Of a stretch of 64,000 nt of DNA, positions 1-7,945 are shown one piece after another (within the stretch, counting starts at the first letter, position 1; the number at the start of each line of letters is the position of its first letter). A program made the position numbers and the translations under genes. The notes under the pieces are model-generated. The model was given only the letters and a program-made list of their open reading frames with translations. It had not been told where the DNA came from and searched no databases. The stretch spans positions 65,325 to 129,324 of the forward strand of contig NZ_JTLD01000110.1 in NCBI RefSeq assembly GCF_000798815.1, read 5' to 3'. The stretch is from Alistipes sp. ZOR0009. Its GTDB lineage: Bacteria; Bacteroidota; Bacteroidia; Bacteroidales; ZOR0009.

Positions 1-1
1 G

Positions 2-355
2 CCTGCGATAAGTTCTGAAGGCATACTGCTATATGGAAGGACAGAATCTGCGCTTAGCGTACCCGTTGACATCTGGTTTACCAACCTAGGATTTAAGGAC
101 AAGGAGGTTGTAAAGGTATTTACCCAAACCGAAGTTTTGGACTTAGACTGCCAAACGAACGTCCTAATGGCAAAAAACAAAGACGGTGAAGCCATCGAAA
201 GTTATGAGCCTATCGCCCACTCAGGAGAAGTGTACGTCCGCTCTTTCATCGGACATCTGCAAAAAAAAGGAGCCAAACCGCACAACTTGGCCCTCGCCAA
301 ATTCTTAAAAATGGTCGAGTTTTACAACTCCATGAAAAGAAGCATCAACTTATAG
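2..355 (+). CDS. C-terminal end of an unidentified protein (5' end outside window)
   Basis: The reading frame is open from the window edge to a TAA at 353-355, giving about 117 residues of a longer protein. It ends in a helical, basic segment (FLKMVEFYNSMKRSINL) and has no clear signal or membrane segment. I do not recognise the family. The tail is loosely like the last helix of Gfo/Idh/MocA-type oxidoreductases, but that is a weak impression and no motif confirms it. A hairpin terminator follows directly after the stop codon, so this is the last gene of its transcript. Confidence 0.6.
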   Translation, partial: PAISSEGILLYGRTESALSVPVDIWFTNLGFKDKEVVKVFTQTEVLDLDCQTNVLMAKNKDGEAIESYEPIAHSGEVYVRSFIGHLQKKGAKPHNLALAKFLKMVEFYNSMKRSINL

Positions 356-361
356 AAAATT

Positions 362-391
362 AAAAAGGCTACCGAAAGGCAGCCTTTTTAA
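362..391. terminator. Bidirectional hairpin terminator
   Basis: A 9-bp stem AAAAAGGCT / AGCCTTTTT with a 10-nt loop lies between the convergent genes ending at 355 (+) and 410 (-). A-rich and T-rich flanks let it serve both strands. Confidence 0.8.
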
Positions 392-409
392 TATCTTGCA
401 GGTTAAATA

Positions 410-568
410 CTAGTATTTACCTCTTGACTCGTCAGAAACGGTAAGTTTTTTTCTACCTTTTGCTCTACGAGAAGCAAGCACACGACGACCATTAGCAGTC
501 GACATTCTTTCTCTGAAACCGTGCTTGTTTCTTCTCTTCCTCTTCGATGGTTGGTATGTCCTTTTCAT
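410..568 (-). CDS. rpmH: 50S ribosomal protein L34
   Basis: A 52-residue, very basic protein that starts [18 protein letters not shown] and contains [18 protein letters not shown], the diagnostic L34 sequence. L34 is a small protein of the large ribosomal subunit that packs against 23S rRNA. The length is slightly above the usual 44-50 because of a C-terminal extension (SDESRGKY). It is preceded by a well-formed Bacteroidetes-type promoter and followed by a shared terminator. Confidence 0.97.
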   Translation of the reverse strand: MKRTYQPSKRKRRNKHGFRERMSTANGRRVLASRRAKGRKKLTVSDESRGKY

Positions 569-620
569 TGGGAGACTCTTTAAACTATATTGTTAACTTG
601 TTACTCTTTTTTTCGAATTG

Positions 621-650
621 CAAAAATAGCCTTTTTTTCGTTCTCGCAAA
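621..650 (-). promoter_or_regulatory. Bacteroidetes-type promoter of rpmH
   Basis: Read on the minus strand there is a -33 TTTG (647-650) and a -7 TATTTTTG (621-628) separated by 18 nt, matching the TTTG / TAnnTTTG consensus used by the Bacteroidetes housekeeping sigma factor. It lies about 50 nt upstream of the rpmH start. Confidence 0.65.
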
Positions 651-699
651 TACAATTGTATTAAAAAATTGCAGTGCTAAGATGTTTTTTAGCCTTTAA

Positions 700-1320
700 T
701 CACTTTTGGAGGTAAACCACCTTCTTTGTTTCAAAGAACTCATCATCAAAGAAGTCTGGAATATTAAAAATATCACGGCTGTAAGGAACTGTGCTTAACT
801 CTTCTGTCAAATCGCCTCCTTTTAGGTACAAAATACCGTTGGGAATCGCGTGATTTCCTCGAGGAATGATCTTTTTCCAAACCCAAGAGCAAAATGTTTT
901 GATGTCCGTCACGGCACGGCTCACCACGAAATCGTAGTTTTCGGGTAAGTTTTCGGCTCTAGCTTGCATTGCCTTTACATTTTTAAGGCCTAACGCCTCT
1001 GCCACATTTTGAACCACAGTTATTTTCTTACCTATAGAATCAACCAACGTAAACTGCACCTCTGGGAATAGTATGGCAAGAGGAATCCCTGGGAAGCCTC
1101 CCCCTGTTCCCACATCGAGGATTTTTGTTCCCGGCTTAAACGTCACAACCTTGGCTATAGCCAACGAGTGCAGCACATGCTTAACGTAGAGGTTATCTAT
1201 ATCCTTCCGAGAAATTACATTGATTTTATCATTCCATTCAGAGTACAAGTCCTTCAGCATTCCAAATTGGCGTTTTTGTTCGTCAGTTAGGTTGGGGAAG
1301 TACTTTTCTACGATTTCCAT
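700..1320 (-). CDS. rsmG: 16S rRNA (guanine-527-N7)-methyltransferase RsmG
   Basis: This SAM-dependent methyltransferase modifies N7 of G527 in the 530 loop of 16S rRNA. The 206-residue length is normal for RsmG/GidB. The SAM-binding glycine motif is ILDVGTGGGFPGIPLA, followed by the acidic strand end VQFTLVDS, and the family motif YDFVVSRAV is present near residue 130. The start ATG shares its A with the TAA stop of the upstream sigma-factor gene (TAATG), so the two are translationally coupled in an operon with the glycosyltransferase. Confidence 0.95.
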   Translation of the reverse strand: MEIVEKYFPNLTDEQKRQFGMLKDLYSEWNDKINVISRKDIDNLYVKHVLHSLAIAKVVTFKPGTKILDVGTGGGFPGIPLAILFPEVQFTLVDSIGKKITVVQNVAEALGLKNVKAMQARAENLPENYDFVVSRAVTDIKTFCSWVWKKIIPRGNHAIPNGILYLKGGDLTEELSTVPYSRDIFNIPDFFDDEFFETKKVVYLQK

Positions 1321-1928
1321 TACAGCGGATTATCTTTATTGTGTTTCATATAACTCGAGAGGAGCTCTTTTGCCCTAAAAAGTTGAGCCTTAACCGTCCC
1401 TATTGGAAGTTCCAACTCTTCGGCAATCTCCTCGTACGAGTATTCCTTAAAATAGCGAAGTTCTAACAGCCTTCTATACCTCGGTTTCAACTTCGAAACT
1501 AGGTCTTGTATAAGCTTTACATTTTGCTCCTTTATCATCGACTCTTCTGGATTCGGCGTACTTGCCACGATATCCACGTGCGAAGGAGAGTTGTCGTCGG
1601 TGTCGTTTGGCTGATCAATTGACACGATGTTTGCCTTGTTTTTTCGAATAAAATCGATACAGTTGTTGGTCGCAATTTTAAACAGCCAAGTACTAAATGC
1701 GAAGTTGGGTGTGTAAAGGTGAATGTTTCGAAAAGCCTTACCAAAAGCTTCGATAGTTAGATCTTCTGCATCAATTTTGTTGTTAACCATTTTGAGCAAA
1801 AGAAAAAACAACGCATCCTTATACCTATCCATCAGCTCGGCATACGCCTTTTGGTCGCCTACCAGTGCTTGCTGAACAAGTTTGTAGTCATATCTTGCCT
1901 TATCCGATAAATTAGGGTCTAGCTCCAT
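1320..1928 (-). CDS. RNA polymerase sigma factor, ECF subfamily
   Basis: An extracytoplasmic-function sigma factor that directs RNA polymerase to a specific promoter set. Region 2 spans about residues 30-95 (DAEDLTIEAFGKAF, FSTWLFKIATNNCIDFIRK). Region 4 spans about 145-195 and ends in the helix-turn-helix YSYEEIAEELELPIGTVKAQ. At 202 residues it is a usual ECF length. No anti-sigma gene sits beside it: it overlaps a glycosyltransferase by 10 nt at its 5' end and rsmG by 1 nt at its 3' end. Its control must therefore be encoded elsewhere or be transcriptional. Confidence 0.93.
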   Translation of the reverse strand: MELDPNLSDKARYDYKLVQQALVGDQKAYAELMDRYKDALFFLLLKMVNNKIDAEDLTIEAFGKAFRNIHLYTPNFAFSTWLFKIATNNCIDFIRKNKANIVSIDQPNDTDDNSPSHVDIVASTPNPEESMIKEQNVKLIQDLVSKLKPRYRRLLELRYFKEYSYEEIAEELELPIGTVKAQLFRAKELLSSYMKHNKDNPL

Positions 1929-3067
1929 TGTTGCCGCTTGGGTGTAAATTTGCGCTTAAGGTAAATTGCAAGATACAAAACAGGCGATACAATATCAAAA
2001 AACATCATAAATAACCATATTCCTCTCTCCTGCAACTTGTTTATTGCTGTCTTAAAGCATATATTAATAACAATAAAACGAAGAGAAATGGCAAAAATAG
2101 CCACATAAGGAATTGGCAAAAGAAAAATCAACGGAATTGAGGTAGCAAAAAAGAGCAAACGGCTTGCCATTTCGAGTGATAGGCTAAACTTTGAAGCAAA
2201 CCTATAGCGCTTGTAGGTAGTCCCATGACGAGCCTTTTGAACCATCCAGCTACTCCATGAAGCCTTCGGTGCTGTAACCAGTAGCGCCTCCTTCGAAATG
2301 GCCACTCGGGTATTATACCTGTTGGCAACCTCGTTTACGAACAGGTCGTCGTCTCCCGAAAGCAGAGAGTGATGGCTCGCAAAACCTCGATTCTTTAAAA
2401 AGAGGCTTTTCCTGTAGGATAGATTACGGCCAATTCCCATGTATGGAGCGCCACTCAAAGCTAACCCTAAGTAGTTTAATCCTATAAAGAACGCATCACA
2501 ACGAATTATCTTATTCAAAAATCCCTTTTTACGCTCGTAGCCACAGTACCCCAACACCACATCGGTGTTAGCACCGTAGGCATTAACCATCTGCTTGAGC
2601 CACTGATTCGATTTTGGAGTGCAATCGGCATCAGTAAGCACAATTTGGTCGTACATGGCCGATTTAATACCAACGGTAAGGGCTAATTTTTTCCCATGAA
2701 AGAACTTTTCATCCTTTTTGATGAAGGTTTGGCGTAAGTGAGGATATTTTACCTTCAACGATTTCAGAAGAATGGATGTATTATCTTCAGAACAATCGTC
2801 GACAACCACTATTTCAAAGTTAGGATAGTCCTGCTCGGCAATAAGTGGAATATTTTTCTCCAGATTATCCTGCTCATTTCGTGCACAAATCACCACCGAA
2901 ATCTTAGGCCAATCGGTTTTTGAGGCATCAATCACCACCTGTTTTCTTCGTCCAACTCGACCATAAATACCTATATAGTAAATAAGTTGAATAAGAAGAG
3001 TTAATCCAAGGAGTGAAAGCAATGCAATCTGATACCCCTCTAAATCGTTGATAAAATTGTACACCAT
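1919..3067 (-). CDS. Membrane-anchored family 2 glycosyltransferase
   Basis: The protein probably transfers a sugar from a nucleotide donor to an envelope acceptor at the inner face of the membrane. One N-terminal membrane helix (about residues 15-35) precedes a GT-A core with ISVVICARNEQDNL, VVVDDCSEDNTS, the metal-binding LTDADCTP and SGDDDLFVNE near residue 240. Two or three C-terminal membrane helices occupy about 300-375. At 382 residues it fits processive or lipid-linked GT2 enzymes. The acceptor cannot be read from sequence. It is the first gene of a minus-strand operon with the ECF sigma factor and rsmG. Confidence 0.88.
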   Translation of the reverse strand: MVYNFINDLEGYQIALLSLLGLTLLIQLIYYIGIYGRVGRRKQVVIDASKTDWPKISVVICARNEQDNLEKNIPLIAEQDYPNFEIVVVDDCSEDNTSILLKSLKVKYPHLRQTFIKKDEKFFHGKKLALTVGIKSAMYDQIVLTDADCTPKSNQWLKQMVNAYGANTDVVLGYCGYERKKGFLNKIIRCDAFFIGLNYLGLALSGAPYMGIGRNLSYRKSLFLKNRGFASHHSLLSGDDDLFVNEVANRYNTRVAISKEALLVTAPKASWSSWMVQKARHGTTYKRYRFASKFSLSLEMASRLLFFATSIPLIFLLPIPYVAIFAISLRFIVINICFKTAINKLQERGIWLFMMFFDIVSPVLYLAIYLKRKFTPKRQQWS

Positions 3068-3220
3068 TTACACACGTTCAAAATATTCGGCAATTTTATC
3101 AAAGTTTTTTATCTTTTCGTTCTTGTTCGGGATATTTATTTAGCTCTTATCAAATAGTTAACAGTAGCTACATTATTTTTTAATGAATTAAAAGTAGTAT
3201 GCAGTGCGTTTTTTAATTGT

Positions 3221-3228
3221 TATTTTTG
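3221..3228 (+). promoter_or_regulatory. -7 promoter element of tgt
   Basis: TATTTTTG matches TAnnTTTG and would place the transcript start near 3235. It lies inside an upstream in-frame extension beginning at 3217, which supports the ATG at 3253 as the real tgt start. No good TTTG -33 element was found. Confidence 0.45.
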
Positions 3229-3252
3229 CGCTCATTTTCAACAAAACGGAAC

Positions 3253-4383
3253 ATGAAGTTCGATTTAGTTAGTACAGATTCTGGATCTAAAGCACGTGCA
3301 GGGGTAATAACCACCGACCACGGACAAATTCATACGCCAATATTTATGCCCGTGGGAACGGTAGCAACCGTAAAAGGGGTTTTCCATCGCGATTTAAAGG
3401 AGCAGGTGCAAGCCGAAATCATACTAGGCAACACCTACCATCTTTACCTTCGTCCAGGACTTGACGTGCTTAAGGCTGCAGGCGGACTTCATAAATTCAG
3501 CTCGTGGGATAGACCGATTTTGACAGATAGCGGCGGTTTTCAGGTATTTTCTCTTGCAGAAAACAGGAAGCTTACTGCCGAAGGATGCACCTTCCGATCG
3601 CATATCGATGGATCAAAGCATATGTTTACACCCGAAAACGTAATGGATATCCAACGTGTTATCGGGGCAGACATTATTATGGCATTTGACGAGTGCCCTC
3701 CTGGAACAGCGACCTTTGACTACGCGAAGAAGTCGTTAGACCTAACCCAGCAGTGGCTAGAACGCTGCGTTAAGCGTTTTGATGAAACAGAAGGGTTGTA
3801 CGGCTACTCGCAAACGCTCTTCCCTATTGTACAGGGATGCGTTTATCCCGAGCTCCGTATTAAGGCTGCCGAACATGCGGCTGCACTAGATAGAGAGGGA
3901 TACGCAATTGGCGGTTTAGCGGTAGGCGAACCAGTCGATCAAATGTACGAGATGATTGAGGTGGTAAACGAAGTTTTACCACAAACCAAGCCTCGCTACC
4001 TAATGGGCGTTGGAACCCCTGTAAATATTCTCGAAGCCATATCGCGAGGAGTAGACATGTTTGACTGCGTAATGCCAACCCGAAACGGACGCAACGGAAT
4101 GCTCTTCACCAGCGAGGGAATTATCAACATTAGGAACTTAAAGTGGAAAGACGACTTCTCGCCAATAGACAGCAACGGGATGGCGTTTGTAGATCACGAC
4201 TACACCAAAGCCTACCTTAGGCACCTATTCATATCAGATGAAATGCTAGGGGCTCAAATTGCGTCGATGCACAACCTGGCATTTTACCTATGGCTTGTAA
4301 AAGAGGCTCGCAAGCACATTTTGGAGGGTGATTTTGCCCAGTGGAAGGCGATAATGGTACCGAAGCTAGCAACCCGTTTGTAA
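3253..4383 (+). CDS. tgt: tRNA-guanine(34) transglycosylase
   Basis: Tgt exchanges the anticodon wobble guanine of GUN tRNAs for a queuosine precursor. The 376-residue protein shows LTDSGGFQVFSL with the general-base Asp, GGLAVGEP, YLMGVGTP and FDCVMPTRNGRNG with the nucleophilic Asp. The start is taken at 3253 (MKFDLV) because the promoter element lies downstream of the alternative Met at 3217. The canonical zinc site (CxCxxC...H) is not conserved: the stretch after FSPIDS reads NGMAFVDHDYTKAYLRHL and lacks all three Cys. Variants of this kind may be common in Bacteroidetes, which I recall but cannot check. lptG follows after 82 nt. Confidence 0.95.
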   Translation: MKFDLVSTDSGSKARAGVITTDHGQIHTPIFMPVGTVATVKGVFHRDLKEQVQAEIILGNTYHLYLRPGLDVLKAAGGLHKFSSWDRPILTDSGGFQVFSLAENRKLTAEGCTFRSHIDGSKHMFTPENVMDIQRVIGADIIMAFDECPPGTATFDYAKKSLDLTQQWLERCVKRFDETEGLYGYSQTLFPIVQGCVYPELRIKAAEHAAALDREGYAIGGLAVGEPVDQMYEMIEVVNEVLPQTKPRYLMGVGTPVNILEAISRGVDMFDCVMPTRNGRNGMLFTSEGIINIRNLKWKDDFSPIDSNGMAFVDHDYTKAYLRHLFISDEMLGAQIASMHNLAFYLWLVKEARKHILEGDFAQWKAIMVPKLATRL

Positions 4384-4465
4384 TTTTGTTTAACAAACAA
4401 CATTTATTAGCTTCGCAGCCCATATGCTTTCGTAACTTTATTGGCATCTATTAAACAAACATCGG

Positions 4466-5557
4466 ATGAAATTTAGACTCTTAAAGCGTCTTGATATCTA
4501 TATAATTAAGAAATTTATCGGGACCTATTTCTTTGCAATACTCATCATTATTGGCATATCCGTAGTGTTTGATGCGGCAGAGAAGATTGACGACTTTATG
4601 GAGAAGAGTGCGCCGCTGAAGGCGATTATCTTCGACTACTACATGAATTTCATCCCCTACTTTGCCAGCCTTTTCAGCTCGCTAATAACGTTTGTGGCAG
4701 TAATCTTCTTCACTTCGAAGATGGCCTACAACACGGAAATTGTGGCGATACTGGCCAGCGGGGTAAGCTTTAAGCGGCTGCTTTATCCCTACTTTGTAGC
4801 AGCGCTATTTATCGGAACGCTAAATTTTGTGCTGGTTGCCTTCATTATTCCGCGAGCAAACGAGATCAAGATCGATTTCGAAAATAAGTACGTAAAAAAC
4901 CAGTACGTAAACGAATCGTCAAACATACACCGCCAGCTATCGCCCAATACCTTTGTATATATGGAGAGCTTTGCGGTATACTCCAAGACAGGCTACAAAT
5001 TTTCGTTGGAGAAATATGAGAAGAATAAGCTGCGCTCGAAGCTGATGTCGGACTACGCGCAGTGGGACTCCACAAGCAACAAATGGACCGTTTACAACTA
5101 CTATATAAGAGACTTTAGCGATAGAAAGGAAACCATACGCCGAGGCGAAAAGCTCGATACGCTGATCGATCTTAGTGGACAGGAGCTCTCGCAGCGCGCG
5201 AATGTGGTTGAAACGATGAACATCTTTGAGCTGAGCCATCAGATAAAAAAGCAAAAGGCTAGAGGCGCAGATGACGTGGTGATTCTGCAAACGGAAATGA
5301 ACAAGCGCTACGCCTATCCCCTTAGTACCTTTATTCTTACAATTATTGGAGTATCTCTCTCGTCACGAAAGGTGAGAGGCGGAATTGGACTTCACATTGG
5401 GCTAGGTATACTGCTAAGTTTTGCCTACATCCTGTTTATGCGCTTTAGTGAAATGTTTGCCGTTGGAGGTTTAATTTCTGCTAACGTCGCCATTTGGGTA
5501 CCCAACGTGCTATTTGCATTCATTGCCTTCTATCTGTACAGAAAAACACCGAAATAG
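4466..5557 (+). CDS. lptG: LPS export permease LptF/LptG family
   Basis: A permease subunit of the LptB2FG transporter, which extracts lipopolysaccharide from the inner membrane and feeds it to the Lpt bridge. The 363 residues follow the family plan: a cytoplasmic start (LDIYIIKKFIGTYFFA), three N-terminal helices (about 18-38, 58-80, 100-122), a periplasmic beta-rich domain (about 130-275) and three C-terminal helices. The segment PLSTFILTIIGVSLSSRKVRGG before the last helices is typical. It is probably cotranscribed with tgt. Whether it is F or G cannot be settled from one copy. Confidence 0.9.
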   Translation: MKFRLLKRLDIYIIKKFIGTYFFAILIIIGISVVFDAAEKIDDFMEKSAPLKAIIFDYYMNFIPYFASLFSSLITFVAVIFFTSKMAYNTEIVAILASGVSFKRLLYPYFVAALFIGTLNFVLVAFIIPRANEIKIDFENKYVKNQYVNESSNIHRQLSPNTFVYMESFAVYSKTGYKFSLEKYEKNKLRSKLMSDYAQWDSTSNKWTVYNYYIRDFSDRKETIRRGEKLDTLIDLSGQELSQRANVVETMNIFELSHQIKKQKARGADDVVILQTEMNKRYAYPLSTFILTIIGVSLSSRKVRGGIGLHIGLGILLSFAYILFMRFSEMFAVGGLISANVAIWVPNVLFAFIAFYLYRKTPK

Positions 5558-5705
5558 AGGTTGAAAATCAGAACATCCAGCCGCTTCTGCAGGTGCTGCA
5601 CTTTTTGCAATGTATAATATATTGTGCAAACGCAAATTGTTAAAACCTTCACAAGCTAGCTGATGTTGGGAGAAAATTAGCTAGAATTGTACCCGATTTG
5701 AGAAT

Positions 5706-5731
5706 GGGGACGACGCTGGCTGTTCGTCCCC
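5706..5731 (+). promoter_or_regulatory. Leader hairpin ahead of the carboxylase operon
   Basis: An 8-bp stem GGGGACGA / TCGTCCCC with a 10-nt loop ends 26 nt before the start codon at 5758. There is no T-tract, so it is more likely a 5'-UTR structure than a terminator. Function unknown. Confidence 0.35.
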
Positions 5732-5757
5732 CAGTTATCAACTAACACAAAATACAC

Positions 5758-7302
5758 ATGCCTTTGAAAAAGAAAATTCTTGAGCTTAAGAAGCGCAAGG
5801 AGGAAGTATTACAAGGAGGTGGCCCGCAAGCCATTGCTAAGCAGCAGGCTATGGGAAAAATGACGGCACGCGAACGCATCCTTTCTCTTTTGGATGAGAA
5901 CTCATTCCACGAGTATGACCTTTTCGTAGAGCACACAGCTCGCGAATTTGGAATGGATGGAAAAGTGCTAGCTGGAGATGGAGTAGTGATTGGTACTGGT
6001 TCAATATTTGGATCGCCCGTTGCAATCTTTGCACAAGACTTCACCGTTATGGGCGGATCTCTAGGCCTTATGCACGCCCGCAAGATTACCAAGATTATGG
6101 ACTATGCGCTAAAAATGCGCCTTCCATTAATCGGAATTAACGACTCTGGTGGTGCACGTATTCAAGAAGGAGTTAACTCGCTTGCAGGATACGGTGAGAT
6201 TTTTTACCGTAACACCATTGCTAGCGGCGTAATTCCACAAATTTCGGTAATTCTTGGTCCTTGTGCTGGTGGTGCTGTATACTCTCCCGCCCTTACAGAC
6301 TTCGTATTTGTGGTAGATAACATCTCTAAGATGTTTATTACCGGACCAGAAGTTATTAAGTCGGTTCTTGGCGAAGAGATTTCGCAGGAAGAGCTTGGTG
6401 GTGCACGCGTACACTGCGAAACTACCGGTAACGCCCACTTCTTTGCCAACAGCGAGGCAGAGTGCTTTGATCAGATCAAGAAGCTGATTTCACTCATCCC
6501 CCGCAACAACAACCAAAAGGCGCTTCGCTTTGAACCAAAGCAGCCTAGCGCACAGTACAAGATTGAGAACATTGTCCCAGACAATCCCAATAAGCCATAC
6601 GATGTACGCGATGTAATTCGTGCCGTTGTAGACGACTCTGACTTTTTCGAAATTCAGGAGATGTGGGCACAAAACATCGTTATCGGCTTTGGCCGCCTAA
6701 ACGGAGACACCGTTGGCTTTGTAGCCAACCAGCCTAAGGTACTTGCTGGGGTGTTGGATTGCGACTCGTCTGATAAGGCTGCTCGCTTCATCCGTTTCTG
6801 CGATGCGTTTAACGTTCCGATTGTAACGCTAGAAGACCTTCCAGGGTATCTTCCTGGGGTAGATCAGGAGCACCAAGGGGTAATTCGTCACGGAGCAAAG
6901 ATGCTGTACGCCTACAGCGAAGCAACCGTGCCACGTATCACCGTTATCCTTCGTAAGGCATACGGTGGAGGATACATTGCGATGAACTCGCGCCACCTAC
7001 AAGCCGACTTCGTGTTTGCTTGGCCGCTGGCAGAGATTGCGGTAATGGGTCCTGAAGGTGCCGCTAACATCATCTTCCGCAAGGAGATTATGGAGGCCGA
7101 AAACCCAGACGAAATGCGCAAGCTAAAGGTAGAAGAGTACAAGGAGAAATTTGCAAACCCATACGTGGCTGCTGCAAAAGGGTATGTTGATACCGTTATT
7201 GAGCCACAGGAAACCCGCAAATTCTTGATCCACGCTCTTGAAGTATCGCTAGATAAGGTGGTTGAGCGTCCATCGCGTAAGCACGGAATTCCTCCATTTT
7301 AA
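5758..7302 (+). CDS. Acyl-CoA carboxylase carboxyltransferase (propionyl-CoA / methylmalonyl-CoA type)
   Basis: The carboxyltransferase moves CO2 between biotin and a short acyl-CoA, either as propionyl-CoA carboxylase beta or as the alpha subunit of methylmalonyl-CoA decarboxylase (MmdA). The 514 residues show both crotonase-like halves: GINDSGGARIQEGV and GPCAGGAVYSPALTDF (acyl-CoA oxyanion site), then RKAYGGGYIAMNSR (biotin side). A biotin carrier gene follows after 11 nt. Neither biotin carboxylase nor the membrane decarboxylase subunit is next to it, so the direction of the reaction is open. Succinate-propionate metabolism is the likely setting. Confidence 0.93.
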   Translation: MPLKKKILELKKRKEEVLQGGGPQAIAKQQAMGKMTARERILSLLDENSFHEYDLFVEHTAREFGMDGKVLAGDGVVIGTGSIFGSPVAIFAQDFTVMGGSLGLMHARKITKIMDYALKMRLPLIGINDSGGARIQEGVNSLAGYGEIFYRNTIASGVIPQISVILGPCAGGAVYSPALTDFVFVVDNISKMFITGPEVIKSVLGEEISQEELGGARVHCETTGNAHFFANSEAECFDQIKKLISLIPRNNNQKALRFEPKQPSAQYKIENIVPDNPNKPYDVRDVIRAVVDDSDFFEIQEMWAQNIVIGFGRLNGDTVGFVANQPKVLAGVLDCDSSDKAARFIRFCDAFNVPIVTLEDLPGYLPGVDQEHQGVIRHGAKMLYAYSEATVPRITVILRKAYGGGYIAMNSRHLQADFVFAWPLAEIAVMGPEGAANIIFRKEIMEAENPDEMRKLKVEEYKEKFANPYVAAAKGYVDTVIEPQETRKFLIHALEVSLDKVVERPSRKHGIPPF

Positions 7303-7313
7303 TCGACGGTATT

Positions 7314-7643
7314 ATGAGCAACGCAGAAGAGAAAAAACCAGAGTACATCGAGTTTGTGGTGGACGATACGGTTTACGAAACAACCGTAAGCAAGAAATAC
7401 ACAAACCGCAAACCATGGGAGCGTCCAAACCCAAATCTTATTGTATCATTCCTACCCGGAACCATTCTTGAGTTATACGTAAAAGAGGGTGATGCAATTA
7501 AAGCTGGAGAGAAGATGCTGCTATTTGAAGCAATGAAGATGCACACTGCAATCAACGCGCCTTTTAACGCAACCGTAAAGTCCATAAAGATTTCGGTTGG
7601 CGATAAGGTTCCTAAGGGAGAGCTGCTGATTGAGCTAGAATAA
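7314..7643 (+). CDS. Biotin carboxyl carrier protein
   Basis: This small protein carries the biotin arm for the carboxyltransferase encoded just upstream. The C-terminal biotinyl domain (about residues 38-109) has the biotinylation site EAMKMH, with the modified lysine at residue 75, and ends in the usual GELLIELE. The N-terminal 35 residues are a charged linker. At 109 residues it resembles the detached carrier subunits of propionyl-CoA carboxylase or methylmalonyl-CoA decarboxylase complexes. A strong terminator follows, which closes a two-gene operon. Confidence 0.93.
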   Translation: MSNAEEKKPEYIEFVVDDTVYETTVSKKYTNRKPWERPNPNLIVSFLPGTILELYVKEGDAIKAGEKMLLFEAMKMHTAINAPFNATVKSIKISVGDKVPKGELLIELE

Positions 7644-7644
7644 C

Positions 7645-7677
7645 AAAAAGGGGAGGATTTGCATCTTCCCCTTTTTT
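7645..7677 (+). terminator. Rho-independent terminator of the carboxylase operon
   Basis: A 13-bp stem (AAAAGGGGAGGAT / ATCTTCCCCTTTT, one mismatch) with a 4-5-nt loop runs into a T-tract, two bases after the carrier-protein stop. Confidence 0.88.
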
Positions 7678-7945
7678 ATTCCAAAGAGTTGCAGAAATAG
7701 GGAAACTCATCCGTAATATAAGCTGCTCGCTAACTACAAACGTTAAGGCATAAAATCGTCCAACCAACCATCTCAAGCATCGGCATTTGATAAGCCAGCA
7801 TTGGCACCTAGTTTTTGCCAATGCTGCATGCATATACTAGCGGCTGAAAAATATATTTATTCGTTATTCGCCAAATTTAGAAAATCGTGACATCTAAAGT
7901 AATGCGATTAATTTGAGAAAAGAGGTTTTAGCGAGTTCCTCTCTC
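7678..7945. other. Gene-free spacer
   Basis: An AT-rich stretch between the carboxylase terminator and the 3' end of the subtilase gene. I see no convincing gene, RNA or repeat in it. Confidence 0.5.
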
